Positions 63,881 through 64,000 of a stretch of DNA of 64,000 nt are shown here, in pieces. Every line of letters begins with the position of its first letter. Position 1 is the stretch's first letter. The notes under the pieces were generated by a model that was not told where the DNA came from, searched no databases, and worked only from the letters and a program-made list of their open reading frames with translations. Position numbers and translations under genes: made by a program. This stretch comes from Dyadobacter chenwenxiniae (GTDB taxonomy: Bacteria > Bacteroidota > Bacteroidia > Cytophagales > Spirosomataceae): contig NZ_CP094997.1 of assembly GCF_022869785.1 (NCBI RefSeq), positions 5,270,001 to 5,334,000 on the forward strand. Reading direction: 5' to 3'.

Positions 63881-64000
63881 TCAGATCGCCTTAGGAGATT
63901 TCTTTTGAACGGATTTTGCAAGTTCGATCAATTTTTCAGGCGTTTGGTAACCAATCACCTGCTTTACGACTTTTCCTTTTGCATCAATAAAAAACAATGT
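63881..64000 (-). CDS. Thioredoxin-like protein, C-terminal fragment
   Basis: The last 39 codons of a gene that continues beyond the window. It reads TLFFIDAKGKVVKQVIGYQT followed by a helix PEKLIELAKSVQKK. The Pro-less PTLFF-type strand, then FIDAKGKVV and the G-Y-Q turn are typical of the thioredoxin fold C-terminus; the CxxC motif is not in view. It would act in periplasmic or cytoplasmic thiol exchange. Confidence 0.65.
   Translation of the reverse strand, partial: TLFFIDAKGKVVKQVIGYQTPEKLIELAKSVQKKSPKAI

Overview
The window looks like chromosomal DNA from a gliding-type Bacteroidota, most likely order Cytophagales; a Dyadobacter-like genome is my best guess (inference from protein style, not a search). 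Support comes from the C-terminus of the gliding lipoprotein GldH, several secreted proteins with type IX secretion (T9SS) type A or B sorting domains, a Bacteroidota-type SdhC-SdhA-SdhB operon, a DUF3127 and a DUF2795 protein, and promoters of the Bacteroidota form (TTTG near -33, TAnnTTTG near -7).

Layout. 1-9.7 kb: gldH end, AI-2E-type transporter, a beta-propeller protein, a response regulator, a large AsmA-family protein, lysS, a cold-shock protein, a PspC-like protein, a glycosyltransferase and a YbaB nucleoid protein. 9.7-13.8 kb: two tandem T9SS type B adhesin-like genes, the second frameshifted. 13.9-16.7 kb: ribBA, GNAT acetyltransferase and heptose-7-P kinase. 16.7-23.5 kb: a DUF6268-like protein, a YdjC-type deacetylase, a hybrid histidine kinase, lpdA, and prfB with a programmed +1 frameshift. 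23.6-26.8 kb: vapBC, an alpha/beta hydrolase, an MFS transporter and DoxX. 26.8-31.6 kb: AraC regulator, a lone sigma region 2 protein, a DapA-family aldolase, a sodium:solute symporter and a TVP38 protein. 31.8-41.3 kb: a trans-sulfuration enzyme, DUF3127, an AlbA-type protein, DUF2795, a HigA-like antitoxin, cutC, penicillin acylase, OmpH and a large unknown membrane protein. 41.3-44.9 kb: succinate dehydrogenase. 45.2-51.2 kb: two long T9SS type B proteins whose last 577 codons are nearly identical. 51.3-64 kb: fabD, tRNA-Gln, a TetR regulator and a polysaccharide flippase sharing a palindrome, MlaEF-like ABC genes, SDR, ROK kinase, glycosyltransferase, a T9SS type A esterase, murB, a SPOR lipoprotein, GDP-mannose dehydratase and a thioredoxin-like fragment.

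Most genes are core metabolism and envelope biogenesis (heptose kinase, flippase, glycosyltransferases, GDP-mannose dehydratase, murB, MlaEF, OmpH, AsmA) with T9SS surface proteins between them. Six one-base frameshifts break otherwise well conserved genes (62848 and 63061 in gmd, 48909, 38227, 33878, 13055), and a seventh is possible near 38429. Most sit in homopolymer runs, so sequencing or assembly error is at least as likely as true pseudogenes. The best biological leads are the homogenised 3' halves of the tandem T9SS genes, the palindrome shared by the tetR and flippase promoters, the SSB-like tail on the DUF3127 protein, and the textbook prfB recoding site. I saw no CRISPR array, prophage, insertion sequence or rRNA.
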